A stretch of DNA of 34,523 nucleotides from Entrophospora sp. SA101 (Eukaryota; Glomeromycota; Glomeromycetes; Entrophosporales; Entrophosporaceae), in contig CAUDNR010000326.1 in NCBI GenBank assembly GCA_958430865.1, positions 1-34,523 of the forward strand, in the 5' to 3' direction. The notes beneath the pieces are model-generated. The model worked only from the letters and a program-made list of their open reading frames with translations, had not been told where the DNA came from and did not search any database. This document shows, one piece after another, positions 21,321-31,534 of this stretch (its first letter is position 1; every line of letters starts with the position of its first letter). The translations under genes were made by a program, and so were the position numbers.

Positions 21321-23749
21321 TTATTTGCTTGAATAAATTCCCAACTTCTCCTTCAAAGGCCCCTGCATCCATGATTTAAGACATTGTCCTGCTCTTACAG
21401 TCTTTGGTGCCAACTTACATCTTTTATCTGTGATCATATTTTTACTTGAAGAAAAGAGGCGTTCAGAGGAAGTGGAGGTTGCAGGAATTGAAAGATAGTC
21501 ACGGGCTATACAAGCAAGATGAGGAAACTGTTTCTGATGGGCCTACATATGTTATTTACTAACTGACATTAATATGCATTCTAACAACTTATTCATAATT
21601 AACATATTCTTTACCTTCCACCATGCCAATACATCTGTATCCTTATTTGCTGGTTTCTCAGAAATATAACATTCAAGTTCATCTACATCATTTTCATCTT
21701 CATCAAAATCTGCATCTAGCATTGATTGTGTGACTGTCCTATTGGTGTTACTATTACTATCATTAATTGATGATGAATTTGTGATAGATATGGATGTTGA
21801 TGTATAATGTATTTCAAGGAGATGTCGCATCCTAAACATTAATTCAGTGAATTAGAATTGAGAAATATGGGTCAAAAAACCTTCAAAATTAGATTGCTTA
21901 CAGCATTTTTGTTTCACTGATATCATCATCTAGAAATCCTTTCTTTGTAAAATAATAAAGCTTTCTTCTTGGATCTAATGCTGTACACAACATCATAAAC
22001 ATATTTGTTTTTGAATAATATCGTACTAACTTATCTCTTGCTGCTTTAGCTGCTATCTGAATTTTCCCAGTCACTTCACCTTCACTTAAATCTGCTGTAT
22101 CTTCAACATGATCAATAATAATATTGAAGAGAGGGATGATAAGGTAGGCTGTACTATATGAGCTAGTTGACATCTTTAACGTAAGGTCTTTGAATGGTTC
22201 AAGGAATTCAACAATTTTTTCAAGAGTAGCCCACTGTGTATGAGAGATGGCATACTGATGAAGGTCATCATGAATGCTAGTGAGGGTGTTGAGTGCCTAA
22301 AAATTGTTATCAGAATTTTGAATTCTGACATCTGAAATGATAGGAAGTTAAAAGAAAAACTTACTGGTTTAAGATAAAGACCATTCCTAATCATATCATG
22401 TGTAGAGTTCCAACGCGTAGTGCAATCAAGGATAGGCTTGAGAACTTTAATTTTGCATGCATTGCAAGCATTTTCAAGAAGTTCAACCCATTGAGGTGAA
22501 GTACGAATAGCAGAGTTGAGTTCCCTAATCTATGAGATCATTAGTGTAAACATTTATAAAAAAAAATAATGAAAGAATATATCTTTACCATGTTAATATC
22601 TTCTTTCACTTTTTCCAAAGCTGCCTGTACTGCCAAATTAAGAACATGATCAAAACATCAGAATCGAATATGCTCCCAGTTCCACTCAGTCTCTGTTTCT
22701 TCTCTTAATTTTGTTGCTAATTCCCGTACAAATGTATCATTATTAGAGGCGTTGTCCAAGGTAATAGCTTGAAACTATTAAGAAAAGAATTATAAAAATG
22801 ATAAAATAAAATGAAGAAAACTTTAAAAAAGACCATATACTTTTGATATAATGTCATAATCCTTCAACACATCAAAAAACCCATTAGCAATTTTTACACC
22901 TTCATGTTTCCCTTTCATCAAACCAAAATCAACAACTGTCTCATGAAGGACCCAGTCATCATCAATGTAATGAGCTGTGGCGGAAACAAAGGCCTTGTTA
23001 TTGGGAGAGGTCCAAAGGTCTGATGTAAAAGAAATTTTGGAATTTATAGTGGAGAGGTACACCTATAATGCCACTAATGGTTATTAACAAAAAAAAAAAA
23101 AAAGCACAATGCAACAATGGTAAAGTCTACCTTTAACTCTCTCTTTCCCTCTTTGTAAAGTTTCATAATTGTATTCTTAATTGCATCAGCCTTCACTGGT
23201 TTGACATTGGGATTCAAATATCTAAATATTTCAATAAGTTCAGGATCTTCTGCTGTGAGGAATGGACGTTGACAATTGATGAGCCAAATGGCAATCATAT
23301 CATGAAATTTTTCATTATCAATAGTAGTGGAGGAGTTGACTGGAGACACAGATGACTAAAATACAATTAGTATCAAAATTGAAAAAGGAAAACAAAAAAT
23401 AATTCAAAAAGTAATTTACCTTTTTTAAAAATTCCTCTATGTTTCCACTTTCTATTTGTGTTTTTTTCTTTTTTTTATAATATTCTTCAGTCTTAACATA
23501 AACCATCCAATGTGAATTCTCCAAATGATGCCAGAGTGGCCTTGTTGTACCTTCCTTTCCACAGGAAAAAGCATTGTGTGTACATTTTGCAATTATACAT
23601 TTTGCAATTTTTTTGTCCTTTCCCCATTCGATTTTCTCAAAATAATTCCATACCTCACTTATATGATTACGTTTGTTGGAGAAAATTAAGTTTTGTGAAT
23701 CTTTATTATTATCAGCATTAGAGGATTGGGATAAGTTTTCAGAGTACAT
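21321..23749 (-). pseudogene. BED-finger hAT transposase, near-intact with one internal stop
   Basis: Eight minus-strand exons join in frame: 23749-23420, 23355-23131, 23062-22841, 22774-22589, 22529-22365, 22296-21902, 21831-21615 and 21542-21321, about 653 residues. An N-terminal BED zinc finger is present (EVWNYFEKI, two Cys in AKCIIAKCTHN, then HHLENSH). The RNase-H-like core has the first D in FTSDLWTSP, the second D in AITLDNASNND, and DCTTRWNST. The C-terminal dimerisation domain contains ACIARDYLSIPATSTSSERLFS with the catalytic E. The only break seen is TGA at 22660-22658, between HIRF and CFDHVLN; an arginine codon CGA there would fit the usual HIRxRCF-type motif. Otherwise intact, so the element may be young. 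Labelled pseudogene because of that stop. Confidence 0.9.
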
Positions 23750-24329
23750 GGTTATGTAAGGGTTTCAAATTAATGTATGATATATATATAAAGACCTGGA
23801 TGCTTTAAATGTTTTACAACTCAAAAAGTACCAGTAGTTGTCATTACAGGAAAAAATCATGAAATTAATGATGAAAAATGATGGTTCATTGGCATAAAGA
23901 AACAAGAAGAAATTTTTTTTTTTATTTACTTATTTATTTATTTTTAACGGAAAAAAAAATTTTTTAAATATTTGCAGTGTTACAATCTTTTTCTAAATTT
24001 CATTGCAGATTATTAATTTATTTCAATTAAAAAGAAAGTCTGATTAATTAACACTTATTAATAATGGCATGAAAAAAGATTTTCTAATTAGAATTCCATT
24101 TGATATTTTAATATAAACTTTTTGAAAATCTTGCTGATTTTTTATAATCATGTAGTTTGCCGTTTTTTTTTGTTGGTCAATATTTATCACGTCCAAAATT
24201 TGTCACCGAAAATATATTATTCTCCCATAACATCAATGCTAATAAAAAAATTATTTTTGGCTTGCCGTATTTTTATTATTATTTATATTATTAATGGAAA
24301 AAAAAATTTTTTTATTTTTGATAATATTT

Positions 24330-24562
24330 TTGGTGACCAGCTGTATTTATTATTATGAAAAATATATTTTTGATGACCTGCCGTTTTTTTATTTAATTGA
24401 AAAATATATTTTTGGTGACCTGCCGTTTTTTTATTTAATAAGAAAAAATATATTTTTGGTGACCTGCCGTTTTTTTATTTAATAAGAAAAATATATTTTT
24501 GGTGACCTGCCGTTTTTTTATTTAATAAGAAAAATATATTTTTGGTGACCTGCCGTTTTTTA
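24330..24562 (+). repeat. Left tandem array of the foldback element
   Basis: About six copies of a 42-bp unit with core GGTGACCTGCCG followed by a T run. The first copies are more diverged (GACCAGCTG, GATGACC), and the inner copies are nearly identical. Confidence 0.9.
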
Positions 24563-24997
24563 TTAATATTAATATTAATTCTAAAAAAAAATCATGTTTT
24601 TTTATTGTAAATTTTTTATCATTTGTTTTGATTCAGAGGAAATTATCTTGCATTATATCTTTTTTCAAAAAGAAAAACCGTTTTTTTTAAATGGCAAAAA
24701 CGTTATTTGCTTATTGAAAAAGTCTGGTGATTTTATAAATTCAATTTAAATAATAAAGTTCATATGATGACTTTCTATTACTATAATAAATAATGATTTA
24801 AATATCTTACTCTAATATTTAATTAAATTTCTGTATAATAATAATAATAATGGGCTCGTATAATATATCACTTACCTAAAAATTTTAAAAAATTTATGAT
24901 AAATAAATATATGATAAATAAAACTTATGATGATAAAAAAAACTTACATTAAAAAACGATTTTTCTTTAGAATTAATTATATATTAATATTAATAAA

Positions 24998-25490
24998 AAA
25001 CGGCAGGTCACCAAAAATATATTTTTTCTTATTAAATAAAAAACGGCAGGTCACCAAAAATATATTTTTCTTATTAAATAAAAAACGGCAGGTCATCAAA
25101 AATATATTTTTCTTATTAAATAAAAAACGGCAGGTCACCAAAAATATATTTTTTCTTAAATAAAAAATGGCAGGTCACCAAAAATATATTTTTCTTATTA
25201 AATAAAAAATGGCAGGTCATCAAAAATATATTTTTCTTATTAAATAAAAAACGGCAGGTCACCAAAAATATATTTTTCTTATTAAATAAAAAACGGCAGG
25301 TCACCAAAAATATATTTTTCTTATTAAATAAAAAATGGCAGGTCACCAAAAATATATTTTTCTTATCTGTTATTAAATAAAAAACGGCAGGTCACCAATA
25401 ATATATTTTTCTTATTAATTAAAAAAACGGCAGGTCACCAAAAATATATTTTTTCTTATTAAATAAAAACGGCAGGTCACCAAAAATATT
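24998..25490 (-). repeat. Right tandem array of the foldback element, expanded
   Basis: About twelve inverted copies of the same 42-bp unit (core CGGCAGGTCACC). Variant copies (ATGGCAGG, GGTCATC) are interspersed. The array has twice the copy number of the left arm, so it has expanded after the palindrome formed. An apparent peptide repeat in this region is a by-product of the 42-bp unit, which is a multiple of three. Confidence 0.9.
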
Positions 25491-25810
25491 ATCAAAAATA
25501 AAAAATTTTTCTTCCATTAATAATACTATTAAATAATAAATAATAATAAAAATACGGGCAGGCCAAAAATAATTTTTTTATTAGCATTGATGTTATGTTA
25601 ATTAGAGAATAATAAATTATATTTTCGGTGACAAATTTTGGATGTGATAAATATTGATTGACAAAAAAAAACGGCAGAAAAAAACAGCAAACTACATGAT
25701 TATGATTTTTTTCTTATTTGTTAAAGTCTTTTAAACTCACTAACCAACTGTTGTTCCAAAAAGGAAATCTCTTTCAGGCCTGTTTTTATTATATTGGAAT
25801 ATAGAAATAT

Positions 25811-25845
25811 ATATATAGTGCAAGTCACTTAGTCACTGAACTTTT
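25811..25845 (+). repeat. Second copy of the ATATATAGTGCAAG motif
   Basis: Same orientation as 5301-5335, again directly after a TA run. The sequence beyond it (25850-26140) contains no gene. Confidence 0.5.
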
Positions 25846-26157
25846 TGTGTTTTCAAAGATTGTCAAATGCAGATTTTATCCACAAAATTCAGCTCTAATA
25901 GTATTTCATTCCATGAATGACTTATAATTTATTTTGTTGTAAAAAAAAAATTTTATTTTTTAGAATATTGGTGTATCAATACACAGTGTGATGAAGTTGC
26001 TAAAAAAAATCAAAATCACTAGTTATTATTATTATTTCTTTCTGAACAAGATCATGCAATGTAATGTAACAATAATCCAGGGGAATTGCAATTTTCATTA
26101 TAAGAGATATACAAAAAAATTTATACCTTCACATAAAATCTCAACCAGTCATGTGAT

Positions 26158-26345
26158 TGAACCTTGAACTTGTTCATGAACTCTGAACCGAACCTGAACT
26201 GAACCCATGGATAAGTTCAGGTTCAGTTCAAGTTCAGATATTATATGTTCAGGTTCGGTTCAGGTTCAAAAAACAGCAATATGAGTGGTTCAAGTTCGGT
26301 TCAAGTTCAGGGTTCAATTGAACTTGAACCGAACTGAACTGAACC
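26158..26345 (-). repeat. Right subterminal GGTTCAG repeat zone of the hAT element
   Basis: Inverted counterpart of 20725-20905, starting near TTGAACCTTGAACTTGTTC and ending GAACCGAACTGAACTGAACC just before TAGGAACACTA. Confidence 0.8.
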
Positions 26346-26804
26346 TAGGAACACTAAAGACCAGTTTCATCTGCATTATATACATCTGCCAATTCATATT
26401 GTGCAATTATAGATTGTAGTTCAGTTCTAAGTGCAGGTAATTCATTAATTGATGCACTTGCTGCTTCTCCTAATTTATAATGTTCTTTAATATTGTTTCT
26501 TTTTTTAAAATTTACAATCCACCCCTATTTAAAATCAATAATAGATATTTAATGAATTAATACACAATTTAAAACAAAAAGAAATTGATACTTACATGTG
26601 ATGATTTGAAATCGGAAATATTAAGCCTTTGAGCAAATTGCGCCGCCTTTTGACTCAAGATCACACCAGTTATTGCAGTCAGTATTTTTTCCAAATTTGG
26701 AATTTCTAAATACTGTAATGATCAACATTCTGGAATACAATTGAAAATTCTAAAATTGCGTGCAACATTCTTACCCCCTTAAAAAAAATTTTTTTCCCTC
26801 AGTA

Positions 26805-26836
<32 letters not shown>

Positions 26837-28592
26837 GTATATATAATTTTTATTTTTTTTTATTTGGATGATAAAATTTTATATCAATTTTTTTTTGAGC
26901 AGTTTAATTTTGGATACTTGGTATGTTGCTTTTATATTTTTTTGAACTAAAGAAAAATCCATTTAGTTATTGGTAAATTTTTTTGGTTTCATTAAAAATT
27001 TTTTTATGTAAATAAATATTATTGATTAAATATAAATAATTAAAAATTTATACATTATAAAATAAATAAGAAATAAATAAATAAAGCAAAAATTATTAAT
27101 GCTTAAAATAAATTTTAACAATTGTTCAAAAAAATAAAATGACAAATTAATAAGTAAATATTTTATGCATAACCTTTACATCATAATAATAATCATCTAT
27201 CATATTGCAATGACATCAGGTGGATTATATGTTCATTAGTGTTGATCTGTTTATTTTAACGTGAGTCAAACTATATAATAAAATAATAATTAATGGAATA
27301 AAGCAATAACAATAATAATAATATTTTTTTTCACTTATCTTAAATTCATTTTGGTTTTGCAGATGATATAATTCCTTTTAAATTGTCTCTTCTATTTCAC
27401 CACCATTAGTGCCATTGTTGAGATCTTTGACTTGTTGCAGAATTAATAGTAGATCTTTTTTCTTTTTTGCTCCTAGTCCTTTAAATTGTGGCTGATTAGC
27501 TTCATCCAAGGATCCAATCAATGAATTAATTACTAGTATTAATTCTTTGTTTGTCATTGAATTTTCTGATAATTGATTTTCTTGCTCTTCAACAGTAACA
27601 GGGATTATACGAGTAATTCTTGATGATTTTTTTGAACCCAGTTTTTCTTTAATGAAATCTATTCGAAGAGCTTTGGCTGTTAAGCTAAATGATTTCATTG
27701 CTTCACTTAATTTGTTACTTTTATCCAAATTTTCAAAGGCACAATCAAGTTTTAATGGGTCCAAGAAACCAGTATTTCTTAATTCTGCTCTAAAGCATTG
27801 AAATTCTTTCTCAAAATTTGGACGTGATTGAGGGCCTGGATTTCTTGATCTGTGTACCCAATTGTAGTAAATAACCTTTTTCAAAGTTACAAGCCAAAGA
27901 AAATGGTTTTAAAAGAAAACCAATATTATAATACAAATAAATAATAAAATGTACTAATAATACTTACCTTCATAAATTTCATACAGTTTCTAGCAGCAAT
28001 CTCCCAATGCTTTTGTGTGGGTACAGGTGGAACAAGTGCCTTTAGTGCTTTATTTATCTCTTCAAGTATAGCATCTAACCCTTGATGCTGATTTGACCAA
28101 CCAGATCGAGATACAACAGAAATTTGCTCAATAAGCTGTTGAACTTCAGGATGAAGACACATTAATTGTTCTTCATCTGCAACCTCAATTGATCTATATA
28201 TAGGATGTTGTCTTGCTGACCAAATTGGAGCAAAGATTCTTCATGATGCTGCTTTAAGTAAAGGTTGGTTATTCCTTATAGCAGTACGATAATTGATTAT
28301 GGCTTGCAGATACCAAAAAGATCTTGAAGATTAATAATTAATTATTAGTACTTATTTTATCACATTTTTTATTAATATCAATGATTTACCTGCTCATATT
28401 TTAACTTATATAATTCATCTTTTTGATTCTTAGCCCAATCAAGATACCCATCAACACAAGGATCAGAAGTTGTTTTAATATAAGGCCATACTAACTCCAT
28501 TGCCATTGCATGCCTATATATGTTACAAATAGAATCCCAACTTTTGTGATAATCACCACATCTTTTAAAATAAGGTAGTTGCTTATCATTTA

Positions 28593-28790
28593 AGGTTGCG
28601 GGAGAAACTCCTCCAGAAATCAATCGACAGAGTTTCAACAGGTTACACATTAATTGTTTATTAGAGTTTCGGCAGAGTTTCGCATTTGGGGTTTTCGCCA
28701 ATCATCAGAGTTTCGACAGGTTACACATTAATTGTTCATTAGAGTTTCAACAGAGTTTCGACAGTCATTAAGAGGTTTCGCCCACAACCT
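28593..28790. mobile_element. 198-bp MITE with AGAGTTTC repeats, flanked by TA
   Basis: The ends are AGGTTGCGGGAGAAACTC (28593) and GAGGTTTCGCCCACAACCT (28790), imperfect inverse complements, each bordered outside by TA (28591-28592, 28791-28792), as for Tc1/mariner-type MITEs. The inside holds two copies, about 98 bases apart, of a CAGGTTACACATTAATTGTT block and at least six AGAGTTTC motifs. It interrupts the coding sequence of the surrounding gene between CQGYRN and the YHKSW region. Confidence 0.75.
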
Positions 28791-30174
28791 TATTATCATT
28801 ACGATATCCTTGGCAACAAGCAAAGTATTTTATATCAATGTTCCTAAAATCAAGAAGACAGAATTAAATATTATACAGTTATACACTGAACAAAATAAGT
28901 AATTCTTACAATAGTTATGAAATTTACCAATTTAATTCCACGAAGGATTTTAACATATTCATTTCTTCATGAAGTGGTCCAGGTATAAAGAGAATTCTTG
29001 GATAATCATTCTTAATTTTTTGTGCATAATTGAATGGAACACCATCACAAGCCACTGCAATCCATTTTCTTTTACCTTTGTTGATACCACTAATTTCTTG
29101 GATGTGATCTAAAACTTTACAAACATTATCAATTGAATTGGAATCCTGAGGTAATGCTTTTTGAGTTATGCTGATTGGATTTATTGGATTATTAAAGGAA
29201 TTGTTGTTATTTTGATAGTGTTTGAATTTTAAAGGTTTGGTAGTATTTGTCTCCAAGATTGATTGATTGTCTCTTTGCATTTCTTGTTGGGTTTCAGTGA
29301 GTGTAGAAAGTTTTTGATTGCATTGAGGACATTTACACTTCAAATTTTCAATTTCCTTTACACCACATTTAATACACCTTTTTTGTTTTCCTATAGTAGA
29401 ATTATTTAAAATAAGATTATCAATAAGATTTAGTTCACTATTTTTTTCTTCACATGCATCAGTTAAGATAACAGATAGATAATCTTGAAGTTCTTTATCA
29501 AGCAATGCTTGCATATCTGGTGTGATTTCAAAAAGTTCTTGAATCTGTAATGAATTTAATTTTTGATGTAACCAAGGGTCCTCAATAACCTGTATATTAT
29601 TAGTGGGATCAAAATTAAATGAAATAAAACTTGTAACAGTATGGAAAATTACTGTATTATTTCCATGGTCTAAGTCCCTTTTGTTCATTGTCAAATGCCA
29701 AAAATAATAAACCATTTGAAAGTGGTGTAGCTTCGTGAGCTAAATCTTCTTGCCACCAAATAAATTTGTTGAAACCACCAGAACTTAAAAAGTGATTATC
29801 AATGTCAATAATTGTTTTTGATTTGGCTAAAGAATATTTAATTGATGATGCTGCCAAATTGATAGCAGATACATATTTTAAATGCCTTGCCCCATATATT
29901 GTATCAACAGCCACTGCACATTTAAATAGTTTTTCACCCTCAAGCTGACTTTCATTCTCATTAAGTGAAAGAGTTTCTAAAAATTTTACAATAACTGGAT
30001 TTCGTTTAAAAAGCCATTGAGAAGTAGAATACTCTAACAGGTTATCTAAACTAAATCTATTCTTGTCATTAATTAAATCAATGATATCATTGTAAAAATT
30101 TTTACGCTCTTTTTTAGCAATTTCAATTACATATTCAACCCTTATTTTTTGATCATCAAATCTCTCATCTTTTA

Positions 30175-30430
30175 ATTCTTTATTTTTAGATAATAATTCT
30201 TTATTTTCGAATAATAATGCTTTATTTTGAGATAATAATGCTTTATTTTTAGATAATAATTCTTTATTTTCAGATAATAATGCTTTATTTTTGAATAATA
30301 ATTCTTTATTTTCAGATAATAATGCTTTATTTTTGAATAATAATTCTTTATTTTCAGATAATAATGTTTTATTTTCAGATAATAATGCTTTATTTTTGAA
30401 TAATAATTCTTTATTTTGAGATTCAAGTTC
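30175..30430 (-). repeat. In-frame 21/42-bp repeats coding a leucine heptad array
   Basis: Twelve consecutive heptads of the form N-K-x-L-L-x-x (for example NKALLSE, NKELLFK) with almost no variation. This predicts a long parallel coiled coil and a sequence prone to slippage. It is part of the gene at 27378-30918. Confidence 0.92.
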
Positions 30431-30918
30431 ATTGATTTTTTTCTTATATTCATTTATGTTGTTAATATATTCTACTTGTTGGAACTCAGAATCGATTAAT
30501 TTTTTTATTTTTTCTGATTCTAATAAAATATTAGTGTTATCCTGATCTTGTTTCTCCAAGATTTCTTGTTGAATTGGATTATTATTAGTCATCTTAAATT
30601 TTTTTCATTGACCTTCTTCAAAAAAACTAGAGTTATCTTCAGCTTTTAATTTCTCAAGTAATGAATCATTATTAACAATTTGATTGTAATGTCTTTCACA
30701 GATTGAATAATCATTTAAAGAATCAATCAATGAAAATAATTCAGTAAAATACTTAGCAAATAGTTTTACACGACCCTTTACTTTATCTCCTGATGCTTGT
30801 CTAAAATGTTGTTCACTTTTAATATCACATTGTTTTAACTGTTTTTCAGAGTATTTGTCAGAGAGTGTAGAAAATAAGCAAGGTAAAGTGCCAGCAAATG
30901 GTCTTGATGTTCTATTCA

Positions 30919-31534
30919 CTGAAGTTCAAAAGAAAAAACGGAAAAATTATTTTAAAAAACCAATAAACAAACTTTTATTACATAAATTTAGGCAATAGCA
31001 TACTTTCTACAAATTAACAGATTGTTGTGGATTTTGAATGGATTATGAGAAAACAAGTTTGGTAGTATTTATTTCAATTATTATAATTAGAATGTTTTTA
31101 AAAAAAATTTTTTATAAGCCAACGAAGTATCACGTTAACTCGTTTGTAACATATATGAATTGATCGACAAAAGTATTCCAATTTTTCCAGAATCTATTCA
31201 TGTTCAAAAAAAAATAAAGTTTGCCCATGTATATCAGAAAAATAAAATTATATGAGGGAGAGGTTGAATTTCGCACACATTAACATGTTTACTTTTGCAT
31301 GGTCATAAATATAAGGACACTTCCAGATCATCGGAAATAATTGAATAAACATGAAAAAGAATTAAAAATTTTATTATCATAACCACGCTTATTAAGTAAA
31401 AATTGATAGTACCAGGTATTTGATTTTGTAAAAAACATTATTAATGTTATATTTTCCCCTCTCTCCTTCAGATAAATAAATAAATAAACAATAACTCTTT
31501 CTTCAAATATTAATCAATACAAATAATATTAAAA
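30919..31534. other. Region between the transposon-type gene and GALT
   Basis: No gene is recognised. It may contain an unidentified first exon of the minus-strand element gene, and it contains the 3' flank of the GALT gene. A run of AATAAATAAATAAA near 31473 could supply polyadenylation signals for GALT on neither strand in particular. Confidence 0.35.

Larger units (their letters stand above)
24144..25703. mobile_element. 1.56-kb foldback element with 8-bp target duplication
   Basis: Both ends are ATAATCATGTAGTTTGC in inverse orientation, flanked by GATTTTTT at 24136-24143 and 25704-25711. The outer 200 bases of the two arms are inverse complements with small differences. Inside each arm a 42-43-bp unit (core GGTGACCTGCCG, then a T run and TTATTTAATAAG) is tandemly repeated: about 6 copies on the left (24330-24560) and about 12 inverted copies on the right (24998-25490). 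The centre (24590-24985) is unique AT-rich sequence with no gene. Long inverted arms plus 8-bp duplications fit a non-autonomous hAT- or MULE-type foldback element; the superfamily is uncertain. It sits inside the hAT element at 20713-26356. Confidence 0.9.
20713..26356. mobile_element. hAT transposon with GGTTCAG-rich inverted ends
   Basis: It begins TAGTGTTCCTA (20713) and ends TAGGAACACTA (26356). Subterminal zones of about 190 bases at both ends are packed with GGTTCAG / AAGTTCA / GAACCGAACC motifs in inverted arrangement (20725-20900 and 26158-26345). It encodes a BED-finger hAT transposase (23749-21321, minus) and contains a 1.56-kb foldback element in its 5' non-coding part. The flanks CGTTGCAT and AAGACCAG are not an 8-bp duplication, consistent with host sequence having been lost at the insertion site. 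Confidence 0.85.
19828..26712 (-). pseudogene. pogo/Tigger-type transposase, split by a hAT insertion
   Basis: The N-terminal part is at 26712-26357. IPNLEKILTAITGV with FAQRLNISDF and GWIVNFKKRNNIKEHYKLGE match the second helix-turn-helix of CENP-B/Tigger transposases. The part ends in VYNADETGL, the first catalytic D. The C-terminal part is at 20712-19828. FQGWIRQFNQEM, NVLLLVDNASSQ (second D), HFLPPNTTSHLQPIDQGIIRSFK (third D) and an acidic tail follow. The two parts flank a hAT element. The segment normally lying between the first and second D, several tens of residues, is missing from both sides. A frameshift near 20090 separates SRIE from the final segment. The first helix-turn-helix is absent because the 26830 element begins there. 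Dead Tc1/mariner-superfamily transposase. Confidence 0.85.
26830..30918 (-). mobile_element. Transposon-like element with coiled-coil gene, more complete copy
   Basis: The left border is defined by the second copy at 11593-12714, which starts at the same ATATATAGTATATATAA sequence. The right border is unknown; the first recognised exon starts at 30918 after a CTTCAG acceptor, so an upstream exon and the element end probably lie in 30919-31500. No inverted ends were found. Repetition within the window and decay like that of the other transposons support mobile origin. Confidence 0.6.
27378..30918 (-). pseudogene. Coiled-coil / zinc-motif transposon-type gene with several breaks
   Basis: The minus-strand order is as follows. 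30918-30605 starts NRTSRPFAGTLPCLFSTLS and ends at TGA. The same frame resumes at 30592 (MTNNNPIQQEILEK), leading into a twelve-heptad NKxLLxx coiled coil (30430-30180), GARHLKYVSAINLAASSIKYS and LLFLAFDNEQKG. A frameshift near 29670 follows. Then come a zinc motif CIKCGVKEIENLKCKCPQC, KWIAVACDGVPFNY and FIPGPLHEEMNML. After an intron come IDIKYFACCQGYRN, a 198-bp MITE, KRCGDYHKSWDSICNIYRHAMAMELVWPY, FAPIWSARQHPIYRSIE (preceded by TGA at 28243-28241), LHPEVQQLIEQISVVSRSG, and a last exon 27884-27378. The pattern of an acidic D in ACDGVPF, LHEEMNM and the YHKSW block resembles DUF6589-like transposase relatives; that link is tentative. No function is assigned. Confidence 0.7.

Noticed and set aside
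22658..22660. Several in-frame TGA codons as evidence of stop-codon recoding
   Set aside because: Argonaute uses TGA as its terminator, and the paired copy at 27663-27665 shows one TGA directly derived from CGA. Mutation explains the pattern better.
25116..25349. Open frame with repeated NKKNIFLVTCRFLF-type peptide, and its plus-strand counterpart at 24927-25163
   Set aside because: The unit length is a multiple of three, so tandem repeats stay open by chance. There is no start context, and the sequence is part of the foldback arms.
24330..25490. Regular repeats that resemble a CRISPR array
   Set aside because: The units are directly adjacent 42-bp repeats with no unique spacers, arranged as two inverted arrays inside a foldback element with target duplications, in a eukaryotic genome.
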